Positions 1 through 11,850 are shown, counted from the first letter of the stretch. The stretch is 64,000 nucleotides of DNA from Lycium barbarum (GCF_019175385.1 NC_083345.1:117724480-117788479); one strand, 5' to 3'. The notes: generated by a model not told the origin, from the letters alone. Numbers and translations are program-made.

Positions 1-316
1 CCATTTTTCTATGTTTCTATGCTGAAGAGGTACCATTCAGATCGGTCTTATATCGTTCGGTAGGATTCTGTGTTGCTTGATGAGAATATGTCTTATGATG
101 AGGAGCCTATTGCGATCTTATATAGGCAGGTTAGAAAGTTGAAGTCTATGGAGATAGCTTTTGTTAAGGTTCAATGAAACCATCATCCTGTTGAGGAGGC
201 CACATGAGAGACTGAGTCTGATCTGCGTTCCAAACCCCAGTTATTTGCGGACTCAGGTACTTTTCCCTCGTTACTTTCCTTGTCGCTCGACGAATGATTG
301 TTTAATTGGTATCTGA
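1..316 (+). pseudogene. Ty3/gypsy integrase C-terminal tail, decayed
   Basis: The + strand reads the end of a gypsy pol polyprotein. A stretch like VSMLKRYHSD is followed by DSVLLDEN, EEPIAILYRQVRKL and PVEEAT, the usual region between the integrase core and the 3' LTR in plant gypsy elements. At least three positions that are normally Trp are stop codons (TAG or TGA), so the frame is dead. After the last pol codons comes a degenerate copy of the usual purine-rich, GGACGAATGATTG-like spacer just before the LTR. The rest of the element lies left of the window. Family assignment is from recognised residues, not a search. Confidence 0.8.
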
Positions 317-2936
317 TGCAAAAACTCGCTTGGTTGTTATAACACTTTTGACCCATTTACCCCCGTTGAACCTTCCTTGAGTCCTATTAGTGTGATTTTG
401 ACCCACGAGGATGGGTGGTACGGTTCTCAAGGTGATCGGGGGAGATTTATGATGTCTTTTGTGAATAGAGCCTTAAGGTAAAAAATGTTTGACCAATAGT
501 CGACTTTTGAGTAAACGGACCCCTTTCTAAAATCCGTCAATTTCGAGAGGTCCGAATGGTTGATTGTGACTTGGTGGGAGGTTCGGTTCGGTTCCCAAGT
601 CACTTGGGAGCATTTTGGGTTATTGGTTGGAAAGTTAATGTTTGGCCATTGGGTGTTGACCCGGTCAAATGGAGCTCCGTAAGGAATTATGAGACTGAGA
701 GTGAGTCTGTAGCATACTTTTATGTGTGAATGCATGTCTGGTTTGCATTTATGAGGTCTCGGATGATTGTCGGATTTCGGGATTGAGTTAGTGAAAAATA
801 AGGAAAATTCTGGTGTCTGGTGTCCGCCGTAGCGACACCAAATGCGCCGTAGCGGACTCGCCATAGCAAGGGCCTAGTCCGCTAATGCAAGGGGAAGGGA
901 ATTGTGGTTAGTCACCACGGCGGTTGGTAGTCCGCCAGTGATGGAGAATTGCTACGCTAGCGCAGGCCCACTGTAGTGGACAACGAGGCTAGAATACTAT
1001 TTAATGCCTAGCTAAAACCCTTCATTTCTTATCACTTCATTTATTGTTCCTAAGCATCTTTTGAGGCGATTTTAAGGAGTTCTTGGCTGATTTCTCTTGT
1101 GGGTAAGTTCCCTAACCTAGAATTCATTCCTTTACCCTTCCTAAGTTTGAATCCATGCTAGAATTTCTATAGAACTTCAGAGGAAAGATGAGTTTTGATG
1201 TCTATGTCATTATTTGAGTTTTAGTCTTTCTAAATGAGAATTGTTGGTGGATTTGACTAATCCAAGTATGGAATTTGATGATTTAGTAACTAATAGACTT
1301 GTTGTTGATGAATTGAAAGATTGAAAGTTAGGGTTTATACCCAAATTTGGGGGTTTTGACTTGAATGATGAAATTGACATATTCTTGAGTTAATCTGGCA
1401 ATTGAATTATGGAATTGAACTTCTAGAACGTTGGGTTACCGATTTCACTTTTGAAATACCATTTTGCCCTTGTGGTCCCGTTTTCTCTATCTTCCATGGT
1501 TGATTTTGATTTGAAAGATAGCCTAGCAATATGGGTATCGTTCTTCCTTATTTCTAACTTAGAATTCGATTATGGATAGACTTTGAGTATTTGGAGGCTC
1601 TCCGAAAATTTAAGGCAAAAGTGTGATTATTCGTGGCTCCTGCTCAGATACTAGGTAGGTTACGGCTTACCTTATGGTTAGACTTCAGTTAGCGAAGCAT
1701 ATGTAGAGTTAGTGATTGTTGGAGAAAGAATGTTACGCATTCGTGTATGAAGTCTGGATGGATTACTTAGGTTGGAATTATTGTTTGATTGTGGCTTGTT
1801 GCCTTGTTGTGACCTATTGGCTTGTTACCACGTGTGTGATACTAGACTTGATGCTGAGTTGCCTTATCATGATTGTGGACCTGTATCTCTCATTTATTGG
1901 GTATTGTCTTGTAAAGAGGAAGGATGTGATTTATTTGTGATATTGTGATATGTGTCCCTGTGTGGCACGAGTGGTATTGATAGATTCTCATTGGCATTGA
2001 TATCATTCATGCATTCATACTCATACATATGGATTGGGTTGCGCGCCGCAACATATATATGCATATATTGGACGAGGTTGCACGTTATATATATATATAT
2101 ATAGGATCGGGTTGTGCGCCGCAACATGTACATGAACTTTGCGGGTCCCCCATAGGTCATGCCTATCGAGGCGTAGAGGTATTCCGCCTGGAGCGTGTGC
2201 ATCATTGCATTTCATATGCATTCATCGTTATCATCTCATTTTACATCTATTAATCGGATTCGTGGGTTGTACTTGTGTTTGTGATCACTCTGAGGAATTG
2301 TGGGAAACTTGGTAGACTTGTGTTTAGGTGCTTCACCATAGGTTATGATTCGGATGTTGATCTTTATGTAATTTTGATGCTATTCTTGGACTGTGTTGAT
2401 TGATAATTGATCGTGAGCATGTTTCTCTTTCAGTCACTTCCTTTATATATGTTAGCTAATTGTTGTCGGCCTATGATACTTACCAGTACATAGTGTTTGT
2501 ACTGATACTACCTTGCTGCATTCTTTTATGAGTGCAGAGTACGTGACAGGGTCTACTTCCTCTTTTCGTGGCTGATTCCTGAGGCTTGCTGACGAGCATC
2601 TAGGGTAAGCACATGGATGGATCAGCAGCCCGGTTGCCTCTTCTTATTTACTGGTCTTATTTGATGTTCTGAGACAGTATTCCACTTTTTAAGACTCTGT
2701 ATTCATATTTAGACTTGTAGTTTTGTAGTAGTGGCTCTTGTATAGCCCTAGACCAGATTCCTTGGGATTGTTTGTATTATTTCTGCACTTATTTACTTAT
2801 CCATTCTAGACTTATCATATATACTCGATGGTTGGGTTTACTTTATTGTTGAATTGAATTGTGATTAAGGGACGGGTTCGCCTACCGGGTGGGAAAAAGG
2901 TAGGTGCTCGCACTTTCCCCGATTTGGGTCGTGACA
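317..2936 (+). mobile_element. 3' LTR of a Ty3/gypsy element
   Basis: The left edge aligns with the TGTAACGACC-type LTR start of Solanaceae gypsy elements (here degraded to TGCAAAAACT). The right edge is the typical GGTCGTGACA. At 2.6 kb it is a long LTR. It contains a block of CGCCGTAGCG-like words at about 825-975, a TATA-like dinucleotide run at about 2080-2102, and GGTTGCGCGCCGCAAC-like palindromes at 2037 and 2108. It lies directly downstream of the integrase tail, which sets its orientation. The five bases after it (CAGAA) would be the target duplication, whose partner is outside the window. Confidence 0.75.
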
Positions 2937-3626
2937 CAGAAGTATCGCGATCGCAACATGCCTATCGTGAACGCGATGGGCCTGCCAACCCAGCCTAGAC
3001 CCAAAAACTTCTTTGCGATTTCAAGCAACTCCTCGCGAACGCGACCCCTCTGGTCCCCATCTCTCGCGAACGCGAGATCTTCTTCGCGAACACGAAGAAG
3101 GAAACCAGATTCAGATGAAACCAGAGAAATCTGGTTTCTCCAATTTCTGATCCAACACCCGAAACGCACCCAGGACCTCCCGGACACAAACCAAATATGC
3201 ATTTCCATCATAAATCACCCTACAAACTCACTCGCGCTCGCGGATTTCTCAAAAGAGGTCGTCTTGACCCGGGGTTGACCAAGGTCAACTCCAAAACTTT
3301 CAAAACTCAACTTTCCAACCAAAGACCCAAGTCACACCCGAGCACCTCGGGACCCAAACCAAAGGCTCGAGTAAGTCAAAAATCACATTCCGGACCTAAT
3401 GGAATAGACCAAATTCTCAAAATGACAGATTTACCCTCAAGGTTGGCTTTGGTCAAACATCTCCATTCTTTTAACTTAGAAAAATCAAAACTCACTAATA
3501 CCAATCCAAACCTCTCCCGATAGCCTTGGGAACCTCACAAGTCATAGATACCCAGATGAAACTACTGGAAACGTATTTTGGGGAAATTAAGGCAAAAAAC
3601 TCAAAACGACTAAACAAGTCGTTGCA
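2937..3626 (-). mobile_element. Truncated minus-strand gypsy LTR (5' part)
   Basis: Read on the minus strand from 3626, this begins TGCAACGACTTGTTTAGTCG, an LTR start of the same type as its neighbour. It continues with the same backbone (GACTTGGGTC, GGTTGGAAAGTT, GACCTTGGTCAA). At about 2945-3110 it carries repeated CGCGAACGCGA words where the neighbouring LTR has CGCCGTAGCG. It stops abruptly at 2936/2937, where the plus-strand LTR ends, so the plus element probably inserted into this LTR. The short ORFs here are not genes. Confidence 0.7.
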
Positions 3627-3942
3627 ATTTGTGACTCTACCCTAAGATAAATATGTACAGAAGTCAAAATCCGTTTTACTAATTAACTTGGGTTGTGTTT
3701 TTTTTTTCTTTTTTTTTTTTTTGAAAACTAAAAAAAGGATGCAGAACAACTCTAATACCTAATTAGTGCACGTAATTAAAATAAAAATAATCAAAAAATA
3801 GCAGTTTGTATGTTATTCCTTTTGCTCCGATTTATGCAAGTCAAAATAATTGACAATTCAAAACATTTAAAAGGCATATAAAAAAATCACAATTAAAGAA
3901 CTCATTTGAATCACAAAATTTGAACGGTGCCGCACAAATTGG
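3627..3942. repeat. Third copy of the promoter-region repeat
   Basis: This stretch matches 6865-7210 and 8480-8760: the same TGTGACTCTACCCTAAG start, a T-run, AGTGCACGTAATTAAAAT, then the MITE-like arms ending in a GCCGCACAAATTGGG block. It lies outside the 1.6-kb tandem duplication, so it is a dispersed copy of the same repeat. No coding potential is seen. Confidence 0.7.
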
Positions 3943-4770
3943 GTCATAAGAATCTCGCTCGGGATAACCTTGTAGTCCTTACAAACACCTTTATCATCAT
4001 TTCTAAGGAGCAAATAATCTATCAGGGTCCTTGCCAATGCGCAATGGAAGGTTACGAAGTGTTCCTCCTTCTTTAGGAATCTTGAATTCGTTACTACCAA
4101 CCGAAAAGCACTCGTAAAATCCAACAGAGAGAGTACTCCTCCTTTATTCCTGTCCCCGAACCAAAACCATCATGCACATCGTCATAGCCCTCCTAGATTT
4201 GACCCGATGTGTCCATTGAAATCTCATCCTGTGAATAGCTTCTCGATATGTTGTATACCTCTCACATCCTTATCCAAGTCTTCCAAAAAATTGCACCTTG
4301 TCCTCCACGTTCAGGCTAGCTTGCTGCGTGTAAACACTAATAATGTTCAAAGTGAACCCCCCAATGACTAACTTGATCTCCATCAACCTGTCATTGACCT
4401 GTCTAACCTCTATCACATGCTCCCTTAGCTCCTCCTCTGCTAAAATGCCTACCCCATTCCTATACCTCGAGCCTCCCAAGAACCAAAATTTATACCCTTC
4501 CACATCCAACGCCCCAATGCCTACCCATTTGGTTTCATGTAGGCAAGCTATACTAATCCTCCTCTTGTTGAGGATCTTCACTAGCTCTATGGACTTCCCC
4601 GATAAAGTCTCTATGTTCCAAGACCCTATCTGCAGCCTAGAAACTCTCTTACCCCCGTTACCTCCCCTGATCCTAGGCCCCGCCCTTGACCGAGAAGATG
4701 AACCGAGTCTAACATCGTTCGCGAGAGCTACTAAAGCAAAAAAAGCTAAACAAAGTTAAGCACTAACACG
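3943..4770 (-). pseudogene. LINE ORF2 endonuclease fragment
   Basis: On the minus strand the sequence reads the N-terminal endonuclease (EEP/APE-like) domain of a plant L1-type LINE. GSWNIETLSGKS is followed by ISIACLHETKWVG (the HETKW region carries the catalytic Glu), then GVGIL, VNDRLMEIKLVIGGFTLN, DFNGHIG, and KVIPSE further down. The frame is broken by stops after about residue 103, and the Gly before DFNGHIG is a stop. Reverse transcriptase and 3' parts are missing, and the fragment joins a MITE-like repeat at about 3943. It is a dead, 5'-end-only fragment, odd for LINEs, which usually lose their 5' end. Confidence 0.85.
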
Positions 4771-5509
4771 GAATCACAGATAAAGCACTAGTAAGCAAGG
4801 ATATACAATCAAATCGCGCTAAAAGAGCAAATATACCAAAGGGGGTAATCTAGAGGTCTATATTTCCATGTAGAAAATATTTGTTGTGAAACACGACAAC
4901 TATGCCTGATGAGATGCATAGATATTTTTCCCATTCTAGTATTATAATATTCCTTTAACTTATTTAATTATGTGAAGGCTGTTACTACGTTTTCGCACTA
5001 AACACATAACCCAAACTTTTCAGCTGGTAACAAGAGAACACATTCCTTGTAACTATTGTCAGCTCGTCGAATTGGAAAGTAATTAGGTCTCATGCGATAC
5101 AATCAGGTGACGACGACAAGGGCATTATTAACCAAAAATTTTGAAGGAGGCATTAATGATTGAGTTTGAAAAGTTGATTAGGGCTATGTTGTTATATGAG
5201 AGAGAGAGAGAGCATTGGTGAATATCAAACTACTATACTGAAATTGAAAATTTTGGTATTTTGATTTACTATTATAATATTTGGTACGTTATTTAATATC
5301 TATTTTAAAAAACAAAAATTGGTATTCAGTATTTAAAAAATAATGAAATACTGAATATCATACCGAAATACTTAATTACATATACAATTCATATATATAT
5401 ATATATAACAATAATTTAATTATTCTAAATATAGAGTTATAAAAGGTCAAAAATTCTGAAATCCTTCCTACTAAAAACTTCTTGCCTTAATTACATACTA
5501 AATATAAGT
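4771..5509. other. Intergenic, probable hAT-like debris
   Basis: No gene is visible. A GA microsatellite lies at about 5199-5214. AT-rich sequence with repeated GGTATT and TACTGAA words at 5215-5390 resembles the left half of a MITE whose right half may be 6680-6865, with the MULE-like MITE at 5510-6545 inserted between. This pairing is inference. Confidence 0.4.
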
Positions 5510-6545
5510 CGGAAAAAGGCCAAATATACTCATCATTATACTTTGGGTCCAAATATACCCCTGTCGTTATACTATTCATTTAAATATACCCCTCCTCCGT
5601 TAAGCTTGTCCAAGGTGGACATTCAATCCTACGTGGCACTTAACATTTTGATGAAGTGGATACCACCTTAGTACCCCTAACTCATTTTATCCCCCTCCTC
5701 TATTTGTTCTTTCACCACTAAAATGTCCTTCCTATCCATCACCATTGCCACCATTACCGCTATTTAATTTGTTGATGGGAAAAAATTCCAGCGGATTGGG
5801 GGAAACGACTTGCTGCCGTAAGAGCTAAAATTACGGCGTTGTTCTCTTCACTGTCTAAAGACATTCATCCTTACTTTCACACACTTTTGCAATTTATTTG
5901 TTTTTATGCAGTAAAATTATGCTTTTAAACCCTACAACTGGACAATCAACTGAGCTGGTGCTCATGATTATGTTTTCGATACCTGAAATAGTATCATTTA
6001 GTGTTTATTTTTTTATATAATTAGTGTGCTTTATACTGATCTGTAAACTGGCGGAACCATTTTAGAATTTGAGGTTAATAAACCCATAATTTGTTCTTTT
6101 GATCAATCTATAACATTAATTAAAAAAAGGCAAAATACTTTCTATTGTTCTTTTGTGTAGATTTATGTTGGAATACAGAGAAGAAACATACAGATGTTGG
6201 AGTGGTGGGGAGGGAGGAGAATTAGAAGGAAATTTTTTTCGGATCAACCAACTAAATGGCGGTAATGATGGCAATGGTGACGGAGGGGAATGACATTTTA
6301 GTGGTGGAAGAACAAATAGAGGGGAGAGATAAAATGAGTTAAGGGAGTGAGGTGGCATGCCACGTGGCATCCACCTCATCAAATGTCAGGTGCCTCGTAG
6401 GATTGGATGTCCTGGACAAACTTAACGGAGGAGGGGTATATTTAAACCAATAGTATAATGGCAGGAATATATTTGGACCCAAAGTATAATGAAGGGTATA
6501 TTTGGCTCTTTTCTCATAGTATAGGGGTATATTGGCCCTTTTCCG
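5510..6545. mobile_element. Foldback MITE, probably Mutator-like
   Basis: The ends are long inverted repeats of about 260 bp. The left arm starts CGGAAAAAGGCCAAATATAC and the right arm ends GGCCCTTTTCCG. Both arms contain the TTAACGGAGGAGGGGTATAT and CCACGTGGCA-type sequence in opposite orientation. The flanks are AAATATAAGT on the left and AAATATAAAC on the right, matching at 8 of 10 positions, as expected for a 9-10 bp Mutator-type target duplication. No transposase is present. Confidence 0.75.
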
Positions 6546-6931
6546 AAATATAAACTAGACACTTGCTTACATTGCCGTATACTCATATGCAATAAAAATT
6601 ATTCAAACATGCATGTTGTTTCCGGTTAACGAAAGACTTTTCCATCATTGTCAAATTCTTAATTCTTCGCTATCCACGTAAGTCGAAGTTGAACAAATTA
6701 TGGCTACCGACTTACCGTACCGCACAAAGCAAAACTTAAAAGTACCAAATCAATAGAACTAATTCAATATGGTAATGGTAAAACAACTTTAATAACAAAA
6801 TCAAAATTACCAAATCAAAATTTTAAAAATTATATCGTACTATATCGTACCATGAACATTCCTAATTGTGACTCTACCCTAAGATAAATACGTACAGAAG
6901 TCACAATCCTTTTTCTAATGAACTTGGGTTG

Positions 6932-6962
<31 letters not shown>

Positions 6963-7849
6963 TTTAAAACAAAAAGAAGAAAAGATACAGAAGAACCCTA
7001 ATACATAATTAGTGCACGTAATTAAAATAAAAATTATGAAAAATAGCAGTTTGTATGTATACCTTTTGCCCCAATTTATGTAGCACTATTCGGATTTTGA
7101 AATTAAGTCACAATAATTGACAATTCAAAACATTTAAAAGACAAAAAAATCACAATCAAAGAAAAACTCATTTGAATCATAAAATTTGAATGATGCCGCA
7201 TAAATTGGGACTGAGGGAGTAATCAATTGATAATGAAAAGAGGACTACTCTATTTGTACTTTAAATGAGGTTAAAGTACAATTAAAATAAGATATAACAT
7301 AATTTAAATTATAGGTAAACACCCTGGTGAAAAAAATATAATGTATCATTAAAAAGAACATGATATCCATTGAGGGTAACTGAAAATACTAAGAAAAAAA
7401 TATACATTGCCAACAATAGGAAGGAAAATCTATTAATTGTCAAACGTTGGTGCAAGATTTACATTTTTAAGCATAATTGAATGGAGAAAATGATAACAGA
7501 ACGTATAAAGTTGATGTGAATGTCCATTAAGTGACTTTCTCTGGTAACTTTTATTTGTCGACAAAAAGTTCTTGTTATTTTGTTCTGATATATATATAGC
7601 AATAATGGGAATCACTTTGTCACCATGCTCATGCCATTACTTTTGAGTAAAAAAAGACTTCTACAAAGAAGCACAAAAAAGTTACTCCTATAAGTTAATC
7701 CAGCACGTTGACGAAGACTTCTACAGAGAAGCACAAAAAAGTTACTCCTATAAGTTAACGCAATCTCTTTGAAGTTGGTTGTCAAGCAATCTCTTTGAAG
7801 TTGGTTGTCAAGAATCTATTGAGGGAAAAAAGAAAGAGGAAGAATATGG
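6226..7849 (+). repeat. Tandem duplication unit 1 (ankyrin promoter copy)
   Basis: This unit is the upstream copy of a head-to-tail duplication whose second copy is 7850-9139. It runs from inside the right arm of the foldback MITE, through a MITE-like block and AT-rich promoter sequence, to the leader and start codon of the ankyrin gene. At 7846-7848 it contains a copy of the ATG, followed at once by the unit 2 sequence, giving only nine codons before a stop. It also holds a shorter internal duplication of the GAAGCACAAAAAAGTTACTC block (about 7655-7760) and of a 25-bp leader block (about 7767-7813). Confidence 0.85.
7058..7221. mobile_element. Stowaway-like MITE
   Basis: A short element with degenerate inverted ends. 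The right end reads CATAAATTGGGACTGAGGGAGT, the reverse of the familiar CTCCCTCAGTCCCAATTTATG. The left end, TTTTGCCCCAATTTATGTAGC, matches its inner part. A degenerate copy lies at about 3815-3942. In duplication unit 2 a deletion has removed most of it. Confidence 0.6.
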
Positions 7850-9139
7850 AAAAAAATTTCCGATCAACCAACTAAATGGCGGTAACGGTGGCAATGGTGA
7901 TGGAGGAGAACGACATTTTAGTGGTGGAAGAACAAATAGAGGGGAGGGGTAAAATGACTTAGGGGTGCTGAGGTGGCATGCCACGTGGCATCCACCTCAT
8001 CAAATGTCAGGTGTCTCGTAGGATTGGATGTCCTGAACAAACTTAACGGAGGAGGGGTATATTTACACCAATAGCATAACGGCATGAATATATTTTGACC
8101 CAAAGTATAATGAATGGTATATTTGGCCCTTTTCTCATAGTATAGGGGAATATTGGCCCTTTCCCGAAATATAAACTAGACGCTTGCTTACATTGTCGTA
8201 TACCCATATGCAATAGAAATTATTCAAACATGCATGTTGTTTCCGGTTAATGAAAAACTTTTCCATCATTTGTCAAATTCTTAATTCTTCGCTATCCACG
8301 TAAGTCGAAGTCGAACAAATTGTGGCTACCGACTTACCATGCACAAAGCAAAACTTAAAAGTACCAAATCAATTGAACTAATTCAATACAGTAATGGTAA
8401 AGCATCTTTAATAATAAAATCGAAATTACCGAATCAAAATTTTAAAAATATATTGTACTATACTGTACCATGAACATTCCTAATTGTGACTCTACCCTAA
8501 GATAAATATGTACAGAAGTCACAATCCTTTTTCTAATGAACTTGAGTTTTTTTTTTTTTGTGTGTGTGTGTGATTTTTTTTTTTTTTTTTGAAAACAAAA
8601 AGAAAAAAAAGATACAGAAGAACCCTAATACATAACTAGTGCACGTCATTAAAATAAAAATTATGAAAAATAGCAGTTTGTATGTTATTCCTTATGCCCC
8701 AATTTATGCAGCACTATTCGGATTTTGAAATTAAGTCACAATAATCGACAATTCAAAATAATAGGAACGAAAATCTATTAATTGTCAAACGTTGGAGTAA
8801 GAATTACATTTTTAAGCATAATTGAATGGGGAAAGTGATAACAGAACGTATAAAGTTGACGTGAATATCCATTAAGTGACTTTCTCAGGTAAATTTTATT
8901 TGTCGACGAAAAGTTCTTCTTATTTCGTTCTGATAGCAATAATGGGAATCACTTTGTCACCATGCTTTTACTGCCATTACTTTTGATTAAAAAAAGACCC
9001 TATAAATTAATCGAGCACGTTGACGAAGACTTGAAGTCTTCAACAAAGAAGCACAAAAAAGTTAATCCTATAAGTTAACGCAATCTCTTTGAAGTTGGTT
9101 GTCAAGAATCTATTGAGGGAAAAAAGAAAGAGAAAGAAT
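7850..9139 (+). repeat. Tandem duplication unit 2 (proximal ankyrin promoter)
   Basis: This is the copy of 6226-7849 that abuts the real ankyrin exon 1. It matches unit 1 closely through the MITE arm (7911-8168), the ACCGACTTACC region, the T/GT-rich run and the leader (8765-9139). It lacks about 290 bp that correspond to 7128-7414 in unit 1. It ends at the functional start codon at 9140. Promoter elements are probably in 8760-9130; no clear TATA box was singled out. Confidence 0.8.
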
Positions 9140-9715
9140 ATGGATATTGAGAAGAGACTCTACAAAGCTGCAATTGAAGGTAATATTGGAGTTTTACAAG
9201 AATTACTTCAAGAAGATGCTTTGGCTCTTGATAGACTTACCTTAAAAAGCTTTAAAGAAACTCCCTTGCACATCGCAGCAATGCGCGGGCATATTGAGTT
9301 TGTGAGGTTAATTCTTAACGGAAATCAACATCTTGCTGCTGAACTGGATTTCCAAAATTCATCAGCGCTTCACATAGCTTCGGTTAAAGGGCACATAGAA
9401 ATTGTTAAAGATTTGTTGGTGGTGAAGCCTGAAATGTGTCTGGCTCGTGATCGCGATGGTAGAAATCCTCTTCATCTTGCAGCCATCAAAGGTCGAGTTG
9501 AAGTCATCAAAGAACTTATACAAATCAAACCAGATGAAGCTCTAGGAATGATCACGAACAATGGGGAAAACATTTTGCATTCGTGTGTCAAGCATAATCA
9601 GTTAGAGGCTCTCAAGGTGCTGATGGAAATTGGATTTGATCATGCGTTTTTGAACGCAAAGGATAGTGATGGCCACACCATTCTGCATTTGGCTGTTGCT
9701 GATAAGCAAATTGAG
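9140..9715 (+). CDS. Ankyrin gene exon 1 (ankyrin repeats)
   Basis: This exon encodes 192 residues starting MDIEKRLYKAAIEGN, the usual start of BDA1-like proteins. An in-frame upstream start at 9089 would add 17 basic residues; it lies in the leader that is also present in the duplicated unit, so I prefer 9140. The exon ends GAG|GTATGA, a good donor. All five visible ankyrin repeats are here, the last cut by the splice site. Confidence 0.9.
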
Positions 9716-9769
9716 GTATGATATTGTCCCTTTGGAAATCAATTGATGACCTCCTATCTCATTTGTCAC

Positions 9770-9893
9770 TAAATATAGAAAGGTGTTATTTTTTAAGACT
9801 GAATAAAAAGAAAAGAGTGTCACATTGTCACTAAATATAGAAAGGTGTTATTTTTTAAGACTGAATAAAAAGAAAAGAATGTCACATAAACTA
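9770..9893. repeat. Tandem 62-bp duplication in intron 1
   Basis: Two adjacent copies of a block containing CACTAAATATAGAAAGGTG and GACTGAATAAAAAGAAAAGA. The block resembles one end of a Stowaway-type MITE; a related sequence is at about 37885-37940. Confidence 0.7.
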
Positions 9894-10277
9894 GGATACA
9901 GAAATAGTTATTAAACCTACAATCATGCTCTTGCAAGCTATCAATATACATGCTAAAGACCAATGAAGTAAACGTTGAATGCTAGTTCTGATGTACGTCA
10001 CTTTTCAATTTAGCCTCTCTACAGAATAGCGAAAAATAAATTGGCGAGATCGACTCAATGGTAACCTAAGATTGATAAATAAGGTAGGAAGATTCAACTA
10101 AAGAAGATAAGCTTTGAAAGGAGAAGGAAGATTTGAGATGAAAAACTTGGTTATGGAAAAAAGCTTTCTTGAATTGGCTTGGTTATAAATACCTAAAACC
10201 ACCCCTCTTCATAGTTGCCTAGGGATGATTCAAGATAACCAACTTAGCCCCTCTTAACTCTCCTATACTCTTTATTA

Positions 10278-10534
10278 CTCTCCCGTCTCATATTAGTTGT
10301 CCTGTTTTATTTTTTGAGAGTCAACTTGACCAATCGGTGGAGTTAGATTGGATTAGATCAATTCAATATTTAAAATTATAATTTAGATATTCAAAAACTA
10401 CAAGAAAAGTATTATAAATTGTAATTCTTCTCATATCAATGTAGTGAAAAATATAACTCAAAATATTAATCAAAATTTGTATAGTTTGATTTTTTAAAAG
10501 AAAAAGGAAAGTGGACAAGTAATATGGGAGGGAA
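10278..10534. mobile_element. Stowaway-like MITE in intron 1
   Basis: A 257-bp element with inverted ends, CTCTCCCGTCTCATATTAGT at the left and GTGGACAAGTAATATGGGAG at the right, flanked by TA dinucleotides. The ends match the CTCCCTCCGTCCCATATTA-type termini common in plant Stowaway MITEs. It has no coding sequence. Confidence 0.7.
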
Positions 10535-10904
10535 TATTAAAGGCTTATCTGTGTTCTACTTTTGGTAATTTCTACTGCACTCTCTTTTAGCTCTAATATT
10601 TTCACTTCTTTATTCCACCATTACGTTTATTGAGGTAGATGTCTTAAGCCTTTATATACACCTAATCTTTCACTCATTATTATGTTAACGCAATCTGAAA
10701 TTTTCACTTCTTTATTCCACCATCCTCTCTCTTCCCCAAGTTTTTCTCTCCTTTTTTTTTTTTTTTTTTTTTAAAGATTGTCATAGTTACTATTTGGACA
10801 GTCAAACATGGAGATATTACAATTATAAAGAGTCTCGTGTTTCTCATAAAAAACATGTAGCTCAGCAATTTCAAGATTTAGGAGAGTATAGGTTATGTCT
10901 ATCA

Positions 10905-11060
10905 AGACGCACCTGTTAGTCTAGTGGTCAACAAAGTATAAGGTGCAAACCTTAGATATCCTAATGTTCAAATCCCAGCGGAGATAAAAATATTACGTAA
11001 TTTTTTATCATATACCTAAGTTGTAGTAAGCACTGGCTGGATCAATTAGACAAGGGTGCA
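10905..11060 (+). mobile_element. tRNA-derived SINE, partial
   Basis: A box A-like TTAGTCTAGTGGTCAA is followed about 40 bp later by a box B-like GTTCAAATCCC, then CAGCGGAGATAAAAA and a decayed body. This matches the layout of Solanaceae SINEs. A related copy lies at about 36478-36612. It sits in intron 1 of the ankyrin gene, just before exon 2. Confidence 0.65.
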
Positions 11061-11120
11061 CAAGCTGGTAAATAAACCAACCGTCTATCCACTACTGAAG
11101 TTTAACACTTTTGAGTGCAG

Positions 11121-11475
11121 ACCATAGAGTTTCTTAGGAGGCACCCTGCATTTGATCTGAATGCACTGGATGGATGCGGATTAACAGAGATGGATGATCA
11201 AATTCAAGTCCATGGTGACATTGAACACATTGAAAGTGGAGAATCCAGTCGATTTACAGGGCAACGTCGAAAGGAAGTCAATCATACTTCCCGGAGCGAA
11301 ATTAGTGAATCTTCAAAATATACATCACAGAAAAAAAAATTGGAGCCATTACAAAAAGCAGATTGGATAGAAAGGGATAAGAATACTTTAATGATTGTGG
11401 CTTCGCTTATTGCAACCGTGTCTTTCCAAGCTGGTCTCACCCCTCCTGAAAAAATTTGGAAAGAGAATTCAAAAG
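11121..11475 (+). CDS. Ankyrin gene exon 2 (linker and first PGG helix)
   Basis: The acceptor is TTTTGAGTGCAG|ACC and the donor is AAAAG|GTATTT. The exon completes the last ankyrin repeat (TIEFLRRHPAF), then encodes a charged linker rich in Ser, Lys and Glu. It ends with the first PGG-domain helix (TLMIVASLIATVSFQAG) and TPPEKIW. If the intron is not spliced, the frame ends two codons later at 11483, giving a protein with one membrane helix. Confidence 0.88.
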
Positions 11476-11746
11476 GTATTTAGTAATTAAATTTAGCTAC
11501 TAAAATGATTTCTGTTTTATAAGTATCTTTTAACACCAAGTTAATCGAATTTCTTCGTAAAAGTTTACAAAAGCGTGACTACTTGTTTGGTAGTATTATA
11601 ACTATATTACAAGTAATTCCTCTAACTTTAAAGATGTCCTTCTTCTACTTCTTGCTTATTCTTCCCTTTAATAAGTTCTCTTTTGAGCTTCGTTGGACAT
11701 TATGAGTCTCATGAATCAACAGTACTAACCATCACAATGACGACAA

Positions 11747-11850
11747 GAGAGAATTGCTCAAGTGGTAAGCTTCCTCCACCTCCAATTCTAAAATTGTGAG
11801 TTTGAATCACCGAATAAGCAAAAAGAAGGAAGCTCTAAGGAGGGGTAAGA
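11747..11850 (+). mobile_element. tRNA-derived SINE fragment
   Basis: The sequence TTGCTCAAGTGGTAAGC (box A-like) is followed by GTGAGTTTGAATCACC (box B-like), with about 30 bp between. This layout is typical of a Solanaceae SINE head. The 3' body is short and AT-rich. It lies in the large intron 2. Confidence 0.6.

Noticed and set aside
427..864. 145-codon minus-strand ORF
   Set aside because: It is antisense within the 3' LTR and matches no family; it is LTR sequence.
2882..3523. Overlapping ORFs on both strands (109, 124 and 108 codons)
   Set aside because: They lie in a truncated gypsy LTR; no domain is recognisable and the CpG-rich words keep the frames open.
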